The position numbers and the translations under genes were made by a program. A DNA stretch of 13,055 bases from Thermoplasmata archaeon (lineage in GTDB: Archaea; Thermoplasmatota; Thermoplasmata; UBA10834; DTMW01), in contig JAOUEZ010000018.1 in the NCBI GenBank assembly GCA_029858465.1, forward strand, positions 1-13,055, in the 5' to 3' direction. How positions within the stretch are numbered: position 1 is the stretch's first letter; each line of letters starts with the position of its first letter. The notes under the pieces are model-generated. The model saw only the letters and a program-made list of their open reading frames with translations. It did not search any database and was not told the origin of the DNA. Of this stretch, positions 1 to 7,188 are shown one piece after another.

Positions 1-1
1 C

Positions 2-373
2 TTCAAGGGATATTGGGCGGACTGCGGGACCAGGCAGGGATTGATCGATGCGCATAAGGCTCTCATGACCAAGTTCGGGTCGTACATTGCAGAAAACGTG
101 AGCACCGTGTGCACGGATCTCTTCGCCCCGTTCTGCGTCGAGCCCGAATGCAGGCTTGTCAATGCAAAGCTCGGTCCCGGTGCATATGTCGGTCAAGGAT
201 CGGTCGTCCTCGACGACAGCGAGATAATCAATTCGATATTGTTGCCAGGCTCGCGGGTCGGAAGATATTGCAAGCTTGAGAACTGCATTGTCGATGAGAA
301 ACATCAGATACCTAACGGGACCTGCGTCAAGAACATGATTTTTTCAGAAGCTCATGAGGAACAGGAGAACTAA
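2..373 (+). CDS. Sugar-1-phosphate nucleotidyltransferase, C-terminal part (5' truncated by window)
   Basis: The reading frame is open from base 2 to a TAA stop and gives 123 residues, so the start and the catalytic N-terminal domain lie outside the window. The visible part opens with GYWADCGT, which matches the GYWxDxGT element that closes the nucleotidyltransferase domain in GlgC, RmlA and mannose-1-phosphate guanylyltransferase relatives. It is followed by a short helix and then by imperfect hexapeptide-like repeats (LGPGAYVGQGSVV, SILLPGSRVGRYC, IVDEKHQIPNGTCV) typical of a left-handed beta-helix tail. The family joins a sugar 1-phosphate to an NTP to make a nucleotide sugar in the cytosol. 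Which sugar and base are used cannot be read from this tail; GlgC-like, GlmU-like and GDP-mannose types are all possible. It converges on the phosphate permease gene with only 6 bases between the stop codons. Confidence 0.85.
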   Translation, partial: FKGYWADCGTRQGLIDAHKALMTKFGSYIAENVSTVCTDLFAPFCVEPECRLVNAKLGPGAYVGQGSVVLDDSEIINSILLPGSRVGRYCKLENCIVDEKHQIPNGTCVKNMIFSEAHEEQEN

Positions 374-379
374 TTACGC

Positions 380-1393
380 TCAGAAGAATGTCAGATAGCT
401 GAGAAAGATTACGCCCGATATTGTTGCCGCTGCAGGGATCGTCAATATCCAAGCGAGCACTATTCTTTTGCCGATTCCCCACCTCACGGCGGAAAGCCTT
501 CTCGCGGAGCCCACACCCATTATTGATCCCGAAATCGTGTGTGTAGTGCTGACCGGAATGCCCAAAACTGCTGTTCCTACAAGCATGGTCGCGGCGCCCG
601 TTTCGGCAGAAAATCCTTGATACGGTTCTAATTTTGTTATTCTGGCCGCCATTGTCTTTACGATGCGCCATCCGCCGAGGAACGTTCCGAGTGCAATCGC
701 TATAGAACATGAGACTTTCACCCAATCGAAGACCGCATCCTGCTCTCCAACTAGACCCTCGGCGAACAGGATCAGCATAATTATGCCCATCCCCTTCTGC
801 GCATCGTTAGTGCCGTGCGTGAACGAGTAGAACGCGGATGAGACGAGCTGGAGCCTCCTGAATTCTTTGTTAGCTGCGGTTCTCTTCGTATTCTTAGCTA
901 ATCTCATCACTATTGCGACGACGACAAATCCGATCACGAAACCGACAAGAGGAGAAATCACAATGAAGGCCGCGGTCTTGAGCGTGCCTGCCCAATTGAT
1001 TGCGGCAAGACCGATTGCTGCGCCTCCCGCTCCAAGCAAGCCGCCTACGAGTGCGTGACTGCTCGACGTAGGAATGCCCAGCCACCATGTTATCAGGTCC
1101 CAGATTATCGCTCCCAATAATGCAGCGATCACCAATGGAATGCCGTAATCATTCACGACCGATTCATATATGATGCCTTTCTGGATGGTCTTCGCGACCT
1201 CTCCGACGAGCAGCACTCCGATGAAATTGAAGAACGCCGCCATTCCGACTGCCTGCACCGGGGTCAGGACTTTTGTTGCTACGATGGTTGCGATGGAATT
1301 GGCAGAATCATGAAAACCGTTTACAAAATCGAAGCTCCAGGTCATCAAAATGGCCACTATCGCCAAAACGGTCAAACCGAATAAGTCGGCCAT
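380..1393 (-). CDS. pit: Inorganic phosphate transporter, Pit family
   Basis: This 337-residue, strongly hydrophobic protein has the inverted-repeat signature of the PiT family. The first copy reads FVNGFHDSANSIAT at about residues 23-36, and the second reads FTHGTNDAQKGMG around residues 192-204, including N196 and D197. The Asp and Asn residues in these two repeats are the conserved ion and phosphate-binding positions of the family. Members are secondary carriers that import phosphate, or metal-phosphate, with H+ or Na+ across the cytoplasmic membrane. The length suits short prokaryotic Pit proteins. The gene lies 18 bases downstream of the DUF47/PhoU-like gene and has its own GGGGA ribosome binding site just before the ATG, so the two form an operon. 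Family assignment is firm; the coupling ion is not determined here. Confidence 0.95.
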   Translation of the reverse strand: MADLFGLTVLAIVAILMTWSFDFVNGFHDSANSIATIVATKVLTPVQAVGMAAFFNFIGVLLVGEVAKTIQKGIIYESVVNDYGIPLVIAALLGAIIWDLITWWLGIPTSSSHALVGGLLGAGGAAIGLAAINWAGTLKTAAFIVISPLVGFVIGFVVVAIVMRLAKNTKRTAANKEFRRLQLVSSAFYSFTHGTNDAQKGMGIIMLILFAEGLVGEQDAVFDWVKVSCSIAIALGTFLGGWRIVKTMAARITKLEPYQGFSAETGAATMLVGTAVLGIPVSTTHTISGSIMGVGSARRLSAVRWGIGKRIVLAWILTIPAAATISGVIFLSYLTFF

Positions 1394-1411
1394 CTCAGAG
1401 TCCCCTTCCCC

Positions 1412-2041
1412 TCAGGAATTCTTGATCACAATGTCTTTCACAATGTCGGCGACATCCTCGCATCGGTCAGTGGCTGTCTCCAGATGTTCGTAGATCTCCT
1501 TCAATTTCATTATCATTTTTATATCGTCTAATTTGAACAATCCAGCCAGGGCTTCGTGAGTGATGTCATCTGCCTGATTCTCAAGGCGATTGACCTCGAC
1601 GCATCTTGTGAGGAGCGCACTTCTCCGCTTCCTGGTGGAAAGCTCATGAAGCGATATGTGCACTTCATTCACCTGCTTCGCCAGGACGTTAATCAGATCG
1701 ATCATCCTCGGTGGAATCTCCTTGACCTCGTAGAGTCTCATTCTCGTAGCTGCCGAGTCGATGTAATCCACGATATCGTCCATCTTGCTTGTGAGCTTCG
1801 AGAGGTCGTCATGGTCAATCGGCGTGACGAACGTTTTGTTGAGCAAATTAATAAGGTCATGCACCAACTGATCCCCCTCGTTCTCGATGCGCTCGATCTT
1901 CAGAGCTATTGAGGCGATGTCTTGTGGATTTTTCGAAAGGTTACATAGTTCCTTGGCGCCTTTGAGAATAACATCAGATTGCAGGGCAAGAAGATCGAAG
2001 AAATGTTTTTCCTGGGGTATGATCCATTCTTTGAAACCCAT
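1412..2041 (-). CDS. PhoU-like DUF47 family protein, Pit accessory
   Basis: The 209-residue product is mainly alpha-helical and charged, with the heptad-like spacing of the PhoU fold. Stretches such as IERIENEGDQLVHDLINLL and VNRLENQADDITHEALAGL are the paired helices carrying the E-x3-D metal-binding motif seen in DUF47/PhoU proteins, and ATDRCEDVADIVKDIV near the C terminus is a family hallmark. No membrane segment is present, so it should be cytosolic or peripheral. In bacteria and archaea this family is very often the first gene of an operon with a Pit permease, as here, and is thought to control phosphate flux through the carrier. The ATG at 2041 is preceded by GGGAGATG five bases upstream, which supports this start. 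A TATA-like element lies further upstream at 2094-2102. Confidence 0.92.
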   Translation of the reverse strand: MGFKEWIIPQEKHFFDLLALQSDVILKGAKELCNLSKNPQDIASIALKIERIENEGDQLVHDLINLLNKTFVTPIDHDDLSKLTSKMDDIVDYIDSAATRMRLYEVKEIPPRMIDLINVLAKQVNEVHISLHELSTRKRRSALLTRCVEVNRLENQADDITHEALAGLFKLDDIKMIMKLKEIYEHLETATDRCEDVADIVKDIVIKNS

Positions 2042-2046
2042 CTGGT

Positions 2047-2054
2047 CATCTCCC
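2047..2054 (-). promoter_or_regulatory. Ribosome binding site of the DUF47 gene
   Basis: On the minus strand the sequence GGGAGATG ends five bases before the ATG at 2041. It pairs well with the archaeal anti-Shine-Dalgarno CCUCC core and fixes the start codon. Confidence 0.65.
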
Positions 2055-2093
2055 TGCCAGTCGGCACATAATCTTCCACCTGGTTATTAATTC

Positions 2094-2102
2094 TATTTAT
2101 AT
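2094..2102 (-). promoter_or_regulatory. TATA box of the phosphate uptake operon (putative)
   Basis: The minus-strand sequence ATATAAATA is a good match to the archaeal TATA box. A start of transcription about 26 bases downstream, near 2072, would leave a leader of about 30 bases containing the ribosome binding site. The 148-base gap 2042-2189 holds this promoter and that of the divergent mutase gene; nothing else was recognised there. Confidence 0.5.
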
Positions 2103-2154
2103 GTCTATAAATTCTATGAAACGAAAATTTTCACAATACACCTCTTTGGGCGAT

Positions 2155-2163
2155 AGATATTAA
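2155..2163 (+). promoter_or_regulatory. TATA-like box of the hexosamine mutase gene (putative)
   Basis: AGATATTAA is centred about 30 bases before the ATG at 2190. The usual spacing puts the transcription start within a few bases of the start codon, and no Shine-Dalgarno sequence precedes that ATG, so a leaderless mRNA is likely. Confidence 0.4.
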
Positions 2164-2189
2164 CCGAGTTCGTCAATTCTGTCAGCAAT

Positions 2190-3572
2190 ATGGATGAGCA
2201 GGAAATCGCGGATCAGAGGAAGCTCTTCGGAACAAACGGAATCAGAGGGATTATCGGCCCCGAGATGAATGCGGAACTCGCGCTCGGGATCGGTTCGGCC
2301 GTCGGCACGATTTTGCCTGGAGAGATAATCGTAGGGACTGACTCGAGAACATCGAATCAGATGCTGAAAAACGCCCTGATATCAGGACTGCTGGCGACAG
2401 GATGCGATGCGATTGATATCGACCTTGCTCCGACCCCTTCCGTTCAATATTCGGTGGCTAAATCAGACGCTTCAGCTGGCGTCGTAATCACCGCCTCGCA
2501 CAATCCTCCCGAGTTCAACGGGATCAAGGTAATCGATTCTGACGGTACCGAGCTGGACTTTTCAAAGGAGCTCGAGATCGAGAAGAGATATTTTTCAAGG
2601 GAATTCAAGACGATCGACTGGAAATCCGTCGGCAAATTGAAAAAGGACAAACATGCGAATGAGCGGTACTCCAAGGCGATCGCGTCTCTTGTCAACAGGA
2701 AGACGATAAGCGATGCGTCTCTCCGAATCATAGTTGATTGCTCGAACGGTGTCGGTGGCCTTGTCACTCCCGGATTGCTTTCCTCATTCGATGTGGATGT
2801 GATGACGCTCAATGCGCAGCCGCACGGCAGCTTCCCAGGACATCCATCGGAGCCGACTCCCGAGAACCTCTCAGAACTCATGAAGATGGTGATTGCGGAA
2901 GGCGCGTCCTTCGGAAATGCACAGGACGGAGATGCGGACCGGTCGATTTTCATCGACGATAAGGGCAGCTATATCACCGGAGACAAATCGTTCGCGCTAC
3001 TCGCCGGATATCTCTCATCGAAAAATCCCGGAGCAATCGTTGTTTCAACGGTCGCGACAAGCGACGTTGTTTCAGATATGGTGATCAAGAACGGGGGCAA
3101 GATAGTCCAGACCCGCGTCGGCTCGCCCATCGTCGCGCGCAAGATGAAGGAGATCGGGGCAATATTCGGTGGAGAGGAGAACGGTGGACTGATCTATGCG
3201 AAGCATCAATATTGCCGTGACGCAGCTATGACGACGGCATTGATGGCACAGTTGGCCGCGGAACGCGGTGCATTGTCTGAGCAGTTGAAGGAACTCCCTG
3301 TCTATCATCAATCAAAGCTGAAAACCGCGTGCCCGAATGAAAAGAAAAAGCGGGTTCTCGCATCGCTCGCCGAGAGCATGAAAGACAAGCGGGTGGATCT
3401 CACAGATGGCGTGAAGATATTCGAAGGAGAGAGAGATTGGGTAATAATAAGGCCATCTGGAACAGAGCAAATATTCCGGATATTTTCTCAATCAAGAAGC
3501 GAGGATGTGGCAAAGTCTCTCGCGGATAGATATATGTCCGTACTGCAGGAGATCATCGCTGAGACTTCTTAG
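2190..3572 (+). CDS. glmM: Phosphoglucosamine mutase / phosphomannomutase family (alpha-D-phosphohexomutase)
   Basis: The 460-residue product has all four landmark motifs of the alpha-D-phosphohexomutase superfamily in order. FGTNGIRG lies near the N terminus. TASHNPPEFNG carries the phosphoserine S103. DGDADR at 246-251 is the Mg2+ loop. GGEENGG at 327-333 reads the sugar, and RPSGTE at 421-426 binds the substrate phosphate. These enzymes interconvert the 6-phosphate and 1-phosphate of a hexose or hexosamine through a bisphosphate intermediate in the cytosol. The GEENGG sugar loop and the FGTNGIRG start favour glucosamine phosphate, the step before UDP-GlcNAc, but archaeal members often act on several sugars. 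The nearby 2-epimerase and the nucleotidyltransferase at the left edge fit a role in nucleotide-sugar supply. The 3' end overlaps the convergent agmatinase-family gene by 20 bases. The gene symbol is provisional. Confidence 0.9.
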   Translation: MDEQEIADQRKLFGTNGIRGIIGPEMNAELALGIGSAVGTILPGEIIVGTDSRTSNQMLKNALISGLLATGCDAIDIDLAPTPSVQYSVAKSDASAGVVITASHNPPEFNGIKVIDSDGTELDFSKELEIEKRYFSREFKTIDWKSVGKLKKDKHANERYSKAIASLVNRKTISDASLRIIVDCSNGVGGLVTPGLLSSFDVDVMTLNAQPHGSFPGHPSEPTPENLSELMKMVIAEGASFGNAQDGDADRSIFIDDKGSYITGDKSFALLAGYLSSKNPGAIVVSTVATSDVVSDMVIKNGGKIVQTRVGSPIVARKMKEIGAIFGGEENGGLIYAKHQYCRDAAMTTALMAQLAAERGALSEQLKELPVYHQSKLKTACPNEKKKRVLASLAESMKDKRVDLTDGVKIFEGERDWVIIRPSGTEQIFRIFSQSRSEDVAKSLADRYMSVLQEIIAETS

Positions 3573-4422
3573 AAGCGAGATAATGCGCGGCTATCGCCTC
3601 GGTGATCAGCCTCGCAGCGAGGACGGTCGTCGTTCCGTTATCTATTGGCGGAGAAACCTCGACAACATCGAATCCGACAAGCCTCGGTGCGAATGCGTCT
3701 ATTATGCTCTTAGTGTCGAAAGGGGTCATCCCGAAAGCCTCGGGCGTGCCCGTACCGGGGGCATACGCAGGATCGATTCCGTCGATGTCCAATGTCAGAT
3801 ACATCTTCTTCTTCGGCAGGGTCCTATTGATTCGATCGATCGTCCAATCTATGCCGTTCTTCTGGATATCGAACGATGTGATTAATCTCGCCTTGCTCTT
3901 ATGCTCCTCTTCTGAGACGGCTCTGACACCTACCCACATCACGCGTCTCTCTCCGAATTTGTCAACGATGCGTTTCATTGCGCAGCCGTGGTTGTTCTTG
4001 TCACCTTCGTAAATATCTCGAAAATCCGAATGCGCATCGATCCCAAGGACGACGATATCATCGAATGCTGTCGCGACGCCTGGCGAAACGCTGTGCTCGC
4101 CGCCCATCATGACCGGGAATTTTCCATGCTTGAGCAATTTCCTTGTGTACAGGTTCACCTTTCGAACCATCTGCGCCGTAGTGAGCTTCTCTACATCCAG
4201 ATTGCCGGCATCGTAAACGGGAATGTCGTCGAGGTCTAGCCCGTATTCCACAAGATATTTCTCGAAATGGGCGATCGAGTCGACTCTGATGCCAGTCGGA
4301 CCGTATCTCGTCCCCTTCCTGAAGGTCGCGGTCCTGTCGTAAGGTACTCCGAACATGACATATCTGGCATCATCGTATGAGCAGTTCGACATGTAGAATC
4401 GATTATGAATCGGATGTATCAT
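3553..4422 (-). CDS. speB: Agmatinase / ureohydrolase family protein
   Basis: The 289-residue protein has the complete binuclear manganese site of the arginase/agmatinase family. H110 lies in GGEHS, D129, H131 and D133 in DAHSDFRD, and D212 and D214 in LDIDGIDPAY. The substrate-side motif GTRYGPTGIR near residue 40 and the C-terminal EVSPP are also present. Agmatinases hydrolyse agmatine to putrescine and urea in the cytosol. Archaeal homologues include true agmatinases and proteins proposed to remove urea from an agmatine-modified aIF5A, so the exact substrate is open. The ATG at 4422 is supported by AAGGAGAT eight bases upstream on the minus strand; the second Met, at residue 11, is less likely. 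The gene converges on and overlaps the mutase gene by 20 bases and diverges from the 2-epimerase gene across 98 bases. An aIF5A gene lies about 1.2 kb away on the same strand. Confidence 0.92.
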   Translation of the reverse strand: MIHPIHNRFYMSNCSYDDARYVMFGVPYDRTATFRKGTRYGPTGIRVDSIAHFEKYLVEYGLDLDDIPVYDAGNLDVEKLTTAQMVRKVNLYTRKLLKHGKFPVMMGGEHSVSPGVATAFDDIVVLGIDAHSDFRDIYEGDKNNHGCAMKRIVDKFGERRVMWVGVRAVSEEEHKSKARLITSFDIQKNGIDWTIDRINRTLPKKKMYLTLDIDGIDPAYAPGTGTPEAFGMTPFDTKSIIDAFAPRLVGFDVVEVSPPIDNGTTTVLAARLITEAIAAHYLASKKSQR

Positions 4423-4430
4423 GGGTGTCT

Positions 4431-4438
4431 ATCTCCTT
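4431..4438 (-). promoter_or_regulatory. Ribosome binding site of the agmatinase-family gene
   Basis: The minus strand reads AAGGAGAT eight bases before the ATG at 4422. It is one of the strongest Shine-Dalgarno matches in the window and decides for the upstream of two in-frame ATGs. Confidence 0.65.
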
Positions 4439-4490
4439 GACTGCCTGATGGAACCACGATGTGTTCAATATTTCGTTCATCCCGCCATGA

Positions 4491-4499
4491 TTAATATGA
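4491..4499 (+). promoter_or_regulatory. TATA-like box of the UDP-GlcNAc 2-epimerase gene (putative)
   Basis: TTAATATGA is centred about 26 bases before the ATG at 4521, and no Shine-Dalgarno sequence precedes that ATG. Transcription would start at or next to the start codon, giving a leaderless mRNA. Confidence 0.4.
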
Positions 4500-4520
4500 T
4501 GTTCTGCAATCCTGAGCCTG

Positions 4521-5639
4521 ATGAGCGTCGCTGTGATCCTCGGCACGAGACCTGAGATAATCAAGATGGCGCCGATAGTGTTCGAGCTGCAGAAGCGCTC
4601 GATACCGTTCAGGCTGATACACACCGGTCAACACTATGATGACAATCTATCGAATATCTTCTTCGAGGAGCTGGGGCTCCCAAAACCCAACTGCTTCCTC
4701 GGCGTGGGGTCGGGCTCTCAGGCAGAGCAGACTGCAAAGGCGATGATATCGATCGAGAGAGAGCTGATCGATCACGGTCCGCAGGTCGTCCTCGTGCAGG
4801 GAGATACGAACACGGTATTGGCTGGAGCGCTCGCGGGAAGCAAGGCGGGCTTTGCGGTTGGCCATGTTGAAGCAGGATTGCGAAGCTTCGATCTCAGGAT
4901 GCCGGAGGAATACAACAGAAGGCTCGCGGACCATGTCTGCGCCTATCTGTTCGCGCCAACGGAGCACAATGCTGAAAACCTCAGAAAGGAAGCGGTGCTC
5001 GGCAAGATATTCGTAACCGGGAACACTGTCATAGACGCCTGCAACAGATATGTCAAGATTGCCGAAAGCAGGTCGAAGATACTCGATTCCATCAAATTCC
5101 CCGAATTCTGCCTTGTGACAGCGCATAGGGCAGAAAATGTCGATGATTCTAAAGTCCTCAAGAGTTTCATGGAGATATTCGAGCGCTCCCCTGTACCTGT
5201 TGTTTACCCAGTGCACCCTCGCACACGGAAATTGCTCGCGCAATCACATATGCTCGGAATAATCGAGCGCTCCTCGAACATCCAATTGATAGATCCCGTT
5301 GGATACTTCGATTTCCTCACACTGATGAGGAAATGCAGATACATATTGACCGATTCGGGCGGGATCCAAGAGGAAGCGACCGCGCCCTCCATCAACAAGA
5401 AGGTCTTCGTGCTCAGATTATCCACCGAAAGGACTGAGGCTGTCGAGAGCGGACACGCAGAAGTCGTTGGAACCGAGCCTGATAAGGTGCTGAGGTCCAT
5501 CAACAAGTATGTCTCAGAAGGCATGATAGCGCCGCTCGTCAGCAGCCCCTATGGTCAGGGCGACGCGGCAGTCAAAACTATCGATCATCTTATCTCCGAG
5601 ATGGAGATTTCCGGAAAAGATCAGCACGGCTGGCAATGA
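4521..5639 (+). CDS. wecB: UDP-N-acetylglucosamine 2-epimerase (non-hydrolysing)
   Basis: The 372-residue protein matches the WecB/MnaA family along its length. GTRPEIIKMAP at 8-18 supplies the conserved R10 and K15. HTGQHYD lies at 34-40, QGDTNTVLAGALAG at 93-106 carries catalytic D95, and GHVEAGLRSFD from 114 carries E117. MPEEYNR, TAHRAEN with H202, and DSGGIQEEA complete the pattern of the GT-B-like fold. The enzyme interconverts UDP-GlcNAc and UDP-ManNAc through an enzyme-bound 2-acetamidoglucal intermediate in the cytosol. In archaea this usually leads, with a UDP-ManNAc dehydrogenase, to ManNAcA for surface glycans; no such dehydrogenase lies in this window. The segment after DSGGIQEEA appears slightly longer than in the common bacterial form. 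The TGA stop directly abuts the stop of the convergent aIF5A gene, with no base between. Confidence 0.95.
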   Translation: MSVAVILGTRPEIIKMAPIVFELQKRSIPFRLIHTGQHYDDNLSNIFFEELGLPKPNCFLGVGSGSQAEQTAKAMISIERELIDHGPQVVLVQGDTNTVLAGALAGSKAGFAVGHVEAGLRSFDLRMPEEYNRRLADHVCAYLFAPTEHNAENLRKEAVLGKIFVTGNTVIDACNRYVKIAESRSKILDSIKFPEFCLVTAHRAENVDDSKVLKSFMEIFERSPVPVVYPVHPRTRKLLAQSHMLGIIERSSNIQLIDPVGYFDFLTLMRKCRYILTDSGGIQEEATAPSINKKVFVLRLSTERTEAVESGHAEVVGTEPDKVLRSINKYVSEGMIAPLVSSPYGQGDAAVKTIDHLISEMEISGKDQHGWQ

Positions 5640-6026
5640 TCATGCCCTGGTTATCTTCTTGCGCCCCATCGCGACCATGTATTGGATTTCTTTTCCCGGG
5701 GTGAGTTTGTCCTTGTATTCCTCAGGGATGGGGATATTAAAAGTCTCGTAAGTCTCGAGGTCCATCAGCTGCACCTCGTTACCCATAGAAGTTATTACTT
5801 GTGCCTGGCGCTTGTCAATTATCGGCACCTGTACTTTGTGCTTCATCGGATAGACGACGCTTCTCTTTCCGCCATCGAAGATCCCGATAGCCTCGATCCT
5901 CGCCTTCGCCTCTCCGTGCTTCCCGGGCTTGGAGGTCGATATGCTCGAGATTTGGCAGGGCTCGTCGTCGATGTTCATGTATCGTCCTTCTTTGAGTTCC
6001 CTGACTTCTACAAGCTCCCATGACAT
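5640..6026 (-). CDS. eif5A: Translation initiation factor 5A (aIF5A)
   Basis: The 128-residue product is full length for archaeal IF5A. An N-terminal SH3-like domain carries the exposed loop STSKPGKHGEAKAR; by alignment with eukaryotic SKTGKHGHAK, K36 is the lysine modified to deoxyhypusine or hypusine. The rest is an OB-fold domain ending in PGKEIQYMVAMGRKKIT. The factor binds the ribosome between the P and E sites and helps peptide bond formation at difficult sequences and in termination. An AGGT-containing purine stretch lies about nine bases before the ATG. It is 42 bases downstream of nop5 on the same strand, so the two may be co-transcribed. The enzyme making deoxyhypusine is not in the window, but an agmatinase-family gene lies beyond the 2-epimerase gene. 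Confidence 0.97.
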   Translation of the reverse strand: MSWELVEVRELKEGRYMNIDDEPCQISSISTSKPGKHGEAKARIEAIGIFDGGKRSVVYPMKHKVQVPIIDKRQAQVITSMGNEVQLMDLETYETFNIPIPEEYKDKLTPGKEIQYMVAMGRKKITRA

Positions 6027-6068
6027 TCTCTCTACCTGTCCGCTGTAATCAAATGGTATTAGATAACT

Positions 6069-7133
6069 CTAACGCTTGTCCCGACGCTTCTTGTGCCCTT
6101 TCTTGCCGCCTCTGGGGGGCTTGATTGGAGGATTCGGGTTGCGCTTCTTGATCTCCTCTATTCTTCTCTCCAGCAATTTAACGAGTTCATCAGAGATATC
6201 ATTATCACTGTAGAAATCCGCTCTTGCGGCGATGGAAATCTTGCCTGCAAGCGCCCTAGCGATTTTCCCCCTCTGCCAGTAAGGCGCCTTGTGGATGTGA
6301 GGATGCTGGAATATCACTCCGTGCTTGGGCGGGCGGCTTTTGTCCTTGAGGTGTCTGAACATCGCCTTCTCCGCGCCGAGCAGCTGTATCGTGCTTGTCG
6401 GCATGCCGGCGAGCCGCTTCATGCCTCCGGCGAGCGAAATCAGCCGCGCGCCTATTATCGGCCCCGCGACAGCCGAAAGGTTTGTGGCCTCTTCTTTCAT
6501 CTTATGTTGAATCGCGCTCTCCAGCCCCTCGCGGCTTTTGAAGATTTCAAGAGTCGTGCTCGCGAAGACTTTAATTGACCCAAGATCATCATCAGAAAAT
6601 GGAGCCCCCGTGCTCTCCTCTATCTCCTTGCCGAGGCTTGACATCATCGCTTTTCTCTCAGGGTCTTGAGAAATCAATTCCGCATATCTCTTTTCATCGA
6701 CCAGCTTCTCCAACTCGGGGAAATAAAGACCGTACCATTCCCTGAGCCTTTCCGACATGAGGTTGCAGGTCGCGAGCAGGTCGTCGAAAGCTCTCACTTG
6801 CTCGGTGATGAACGCGCCCGGATCTTCCTCCGTCAGCGATTCTCTTGCTATTATCATCGTCGCCTGCTTCAAGAGGTCGATGTCGAATCCGTAATCCTCA
6901 GCTCTGATGAAGCCCGAGTCGAAGGCGACGATCTTGCCCAGGCTTCCGAGCCTCCTTTCTGCGACGGCTGACACTTTCCTTCCTAAATCCAATTCGTCGG
7001 GCAATATCTCCCTGTTGCGCATCTTCTTCATACGGGAGACTATTGCATCCAGATCCTTCGGGGCGAGCCTGCTCTCCAAGACCTTCCCGTGATCAACTAT
7101 GAAAGTCCCGAACCATTTTGTGACAAGTATCAT
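6069..7133 (-). CDS. nop5: Nop5/Nop56/Nop58 family C/D box RNP core protein
   Basis: The 354-residue protein has the domain order of archaeal Nop5. An N-terminal fibrillarin-binding domain covers about 1-115 and a coiled-coil region about 115-215. The NOP domain follows, with AGPIIGARLISLAGG at 223-237, GMPTSTIQLLGAEKA at 243-257 and FRHLK just after. Next come the conserved HGVIFQHPHIHKAPYWQRGK stretch from 271 and a Lys/Arg-rich tail at about 328-354. With L7Ae and fibrillarin it forms the box C/D RNP that guides 2'-O-methylation of rRNA and tRNA. In most archaea nop5 sits directly beside the fibrillarin gene flpA. Here its neighbours are an mtnA-like gene upstream and aIF5A downstream, with no fibrillarin gene in the window. 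The ATG is preceded by AGGGGA six bases upstream. Confidence 0.95.
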   Translation of the reverse strand: MILVTKWFGTFIVDHGKVLESRLAPKDLDAIVSRMKKMRNREILPDELDLGRKVSAVAERRLGSLGKIVAFDSGFIRAEDYGFDIDLLKQATMIIARESLTEEDPGAFITEQVRAFDDLLATCNLMSERLREWYGLYFPELEKLVDEKRYAELISQDPERKAMMSSLGKEIEESTGAPFSDDDLGSIKVFASTTLEIFKSREGLESAIQHKMKEEATNLSAVAGPIIGARLISLAGGMKRLAGMPTSTIQLLGAEKAMFRHLKDKSRPPKHGVIFQHPHIHKAPYWQRGKIARALAGKISIAARADFYSDNDISDELVKLLERRIEEIKKRNPNPPIKPPRGGKKGHKKRRDKR

Positions 7134-7141
7134 GGCCGTCC

Positions 7142-7153
7142 CCTGATATCAGG
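7142..7153. repeat. Perfect 12-bp palindrome in the nop5 promoter
   Basis: CCTGATATCAGG equals its own reverse complement. It lies 8 to 20 bases upstream of the nop5 ATG, between a TATA-like box at 7160-7167 and the start codon. Its inner end adjoins the GGGG of the ribosome binding site. The placement suits a repressor operator, but this is inference from position and symmetry alone. Confidence 0.4.
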
Positions 7154-7159
7154 AACGGG

Positions 7160-7167
7160 AATTAAAA
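7160..7167 (-). promoter_or_regulatory. TATA-like box of nop5 (putative)
   Basis: The minus strand reads TTTTAATT, with the centre about 30 bases before the nop5 start codon. It suggests that nop5, possibly with aIF5A, has its own promoter separate from the upstream isomerase gene. Confidence 0.35.
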
Positions 7168-7188
7168 GCTCTGGGTCGAAAAGCCATT

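Noticed and set aside
327..725. 132-residue minus-strand open frame
   Set aside because: It overlaps the Pit permease gene in another frame, and the product has no recognisable motif and is rich in Arg, Cys and Asn as shadow frames often are.
2444..2953. 169-residue minus-strand open frame antisense to the mutase gene
   Set aside because: It runs antisense to a complete, motif-rich mutase gene, shows no domain, and has no ribosome binding site.
4647..5243. 198-residue minus-strand open frame antisense to wecB
   Set aside because: Its length comes from the codon bias of wecB on the other strand. The wecB frame carries all family motifs and this one carries none.
6093..6578. 161-residue plus-strand open frame antisense to nop5
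   Set aside because: It opposes conserved Nop5 sequence, with no motif and no promoter or ribosome binding site.
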